Assembly: GCA_000434835.1 (NCBI GenBank)
Contig: FR881477.1
Coordinates: forward strand, 1 to 20,911
Length of the DNA stretch: 20,911 nucleotides
Source of the DNA: Clostridium sp. CAG:594
GTDB lineage: Bacteria; Bacillota_I; Bacilli_A; RF39; UBA660
Direction: 5' to 3'
In this document: positions 19,913 through 20,911 of the stretch, one piece after another
How positions within the stretch are numbered: position 1 is the stretch's first letter
How the letters are laid out: each line of letters begins with the position of its first letter
Notes under the pieces: generated by a model
Told to the model about the DNA's origin: nothing
Database searches by the model: none
What the model saw: only the letters and a program-made list of their open reading frames with translations
Program-made: the position numbers and the translations under genes

Positions 19913-20836
19913 TCTTTTTAATATCTTTATTTTTTTAGCTGGTTTATAAATGACGGTATCATTACCATATGTAATTATTTCATTTGATTTTTCTCCGTCA
20001 TTATCAAACGCAAATTTTGGATAAGTTTCTTTAAAGGTAAGTCTTATGTTACTTGATGAGTCCATAATTAAATAATCTTTATATTTATTTAAATCAATTG
20101 TGTTTGATATATAATCACTTACTAAACTAGCAATTAGTTTTGGATTAGCATTTCTAACAAGCAATAATTCTAATTTTTCGTCATTTAAAGAAACATTTTT
20201 ATATAAATCTATTCCACCGAAACCTTTAGAATTAGTTATGGCACCTAATATGCAATTCGCCTGTCCAATAATATTATCTGTTTCGTATTCTATAAGATAA
20301 TGTTCTGGCCTTTTTATAATATATGGAAAAGCACTTAATACATATCCTGCGTGTCCTAGGCGTTTTTTCATATTTTTATTAGTAACATAAGGTACTTGTG
20401 CCAAATAACCAAAAACGGAAGTGTAAGAGACTATTTCATCGTTCATTTTATATGAGTCAAAAAGCTCTACGTCCCCATTTAGTATGTCTTTTACTATTTT
20501 ATCAGCGTCTTTATATCTTACGTCAAAGTTTTTTGCCATATCGTTAGTTGTTCCGGTTGGAACGTGTGCGTATAGTCCTTTTTGATCTATTTTGTTATAT
20601 GCTTTATAAGCTTCACCAACGGTACCATCTCCACCTAATGTAATAACTAATGTATCATTATCATCAGATTCTTTAACTAGTTCTATTAAATGGCCCTCAT
20701 ACATACTTTTTTTGAAGTTGGGTATTATGTTATTTTCCTTCATTGTTTTTGCAATTAGGTTAATGTCATTTTCTTTGAAACCAGTAGAGACCGGATTATA
20801 TATTATTTCGCATTTTTTAATGTTATGTTTTGTCAT
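19898..20836 (-). CDS. Diacylglycerol kinase/lipid kinase family protein (DgkB/YegS type)
   Basis: Predicted ATP-dependent lipid kinase, most likely diacylglycerol kinase, which returns diacylglycerol from cell-wall polymer synthesis to phosphatidic acid. 312 residues: N-terminal kinase domain with YNPVSTG (usually NPxSG), TLGGDGTVGEAYKA (ATP-binding GGDGT) and PTGTTNDMAKNF (PxGTxND); C-terminal beta-sandwich domain with the GKxxN-like part and FDNDGE (family: xDGE). AAGGAGT lies ahead of the ATG on the minus strand. Stands alone, convergent with the tRNA gene. No clear promoter: a TATTAT is present but lacks a good -35. DgkB versus other YegS-like kinases cannot be settled by eye. Confidence 0.9.
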   Translation of the reverse strand: MTKHNIKKCEIIYNPVSTGFKENDINLIAKTMKENNIIPNFKKSMYEGHLIELVKESDDNDTLVITLGGDGTVGEAYKAYNKIDQKGLYAHVPTGTTNDMAKNFDVRYKDADKIVKDILNGDVELFDSYKMNDEIVSYTSVFGYLAQVPYVTNKNMKKRLGHAGYVLSAFPYIIKRPEHYLIEYETDNIIGQANCILGAITNSKGFGGIDLYKNVSLNDEKLELLLVRNANPKLIASLVSDYISNTIDLNKYKDYLIMDSSSNIRLTFKETYPKFAFDNDGEKSNEIITYGNDTVIYKPAKKIKILKRKVQD

Positions 20837-20911
20837 AAATACTCCTTTTTTAGCCTTATAATATCATATTTTTATGAAAAATTTAAATTTTTTTCTAAAT
20901 TTTTAGTTTTT

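Overview
The window is low-GC (roughly 70-75% A+T), densely packed bacterial DNA from an endospore-forming Firmicute (Bacillota). Shine-Dalgarno sites are strong (AGGAGG, GGTGAT types), Trp is encoded by TGG, and TGA ends mreC at the expected place, so the standard bacterial code applies. Small, AT-rich genes, lost neighbours and many short surface proteins suggest an uncultured gut lineage of the RF39/Erysipelotrichia kind; that placement is inference from gene content only.

Layout. (1) 2-370: 3' end of a secreted, TasA-like protein gene. (2) 388-1092, minus strand: sigK, the late mother-cell sigma factor, still carrying a pro-sequence. (3) 1231-3654: prsW-yqeG-yqeH, overlapping genes. (4) 3727-4786: a complete TasA-like gene with its own promoter and, right behind it, an internally deleted copy. 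(5) 4838-8633: a contracted version of the classical Bacillus locus spoIIB-radC-mreC-mreD-spoIVFA-spoIVFB; maf, mreB, minC and minD are missing. (6) 8626-9704: L21 leader, rplU, prp, rpmA. (7) 9742-12666: trmB, two unknown genes, obg. (8) 12708-15411: WG-repeat membrane protein, a 55-residue membrane protein and a class D-like sortase in one operon. (9) 15420-16810: DUF192 gene (minus strand), an orphan Flp-like pilin, and gmk. (10) 16811-17123: an intergenic region with a predicted small RNA (own promoter and terminator), then a promoter whose spacer contains a run of nine G. (11) 17124-17813: the third TasA-like gene, driven by that promoter. (12) 17893-19701: spoIIIAH, gerE, gerM. (13) tRNA-Arg(UCU), then a minus-strand lipid kinase gene.

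Two themes stand out. The first is sporulation: pro-SigK, its protease SpoIVFB and regulator SpoIVFA, the SpoIIIAH channel protein, GerM (which stabilises the channel) and GerE (the regulator that follows SigK) all lie within 20 kb. Sequences resembling sigma-E promoters precede sigK, spoIIIAH and gerM, and a sigma-K-like promoter precedes gerE. The second is a small family of secreted proteins (2-370, 3785, 4592, 17124) sharing a SipW-type signal peptide and, in the three longer members, an EF-hand/dockerin-like calcium loop at the same place. The member at 17124 has the arrangement expected for phase variation: TTGACC and TATTAT separated by exactly 17 bases, nine of which are G. Together with the unidentified small RNA just upstream, this is the most promising novel signal here.

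No CRISPR array, insertion sequence, phage gene or integrase was seen.
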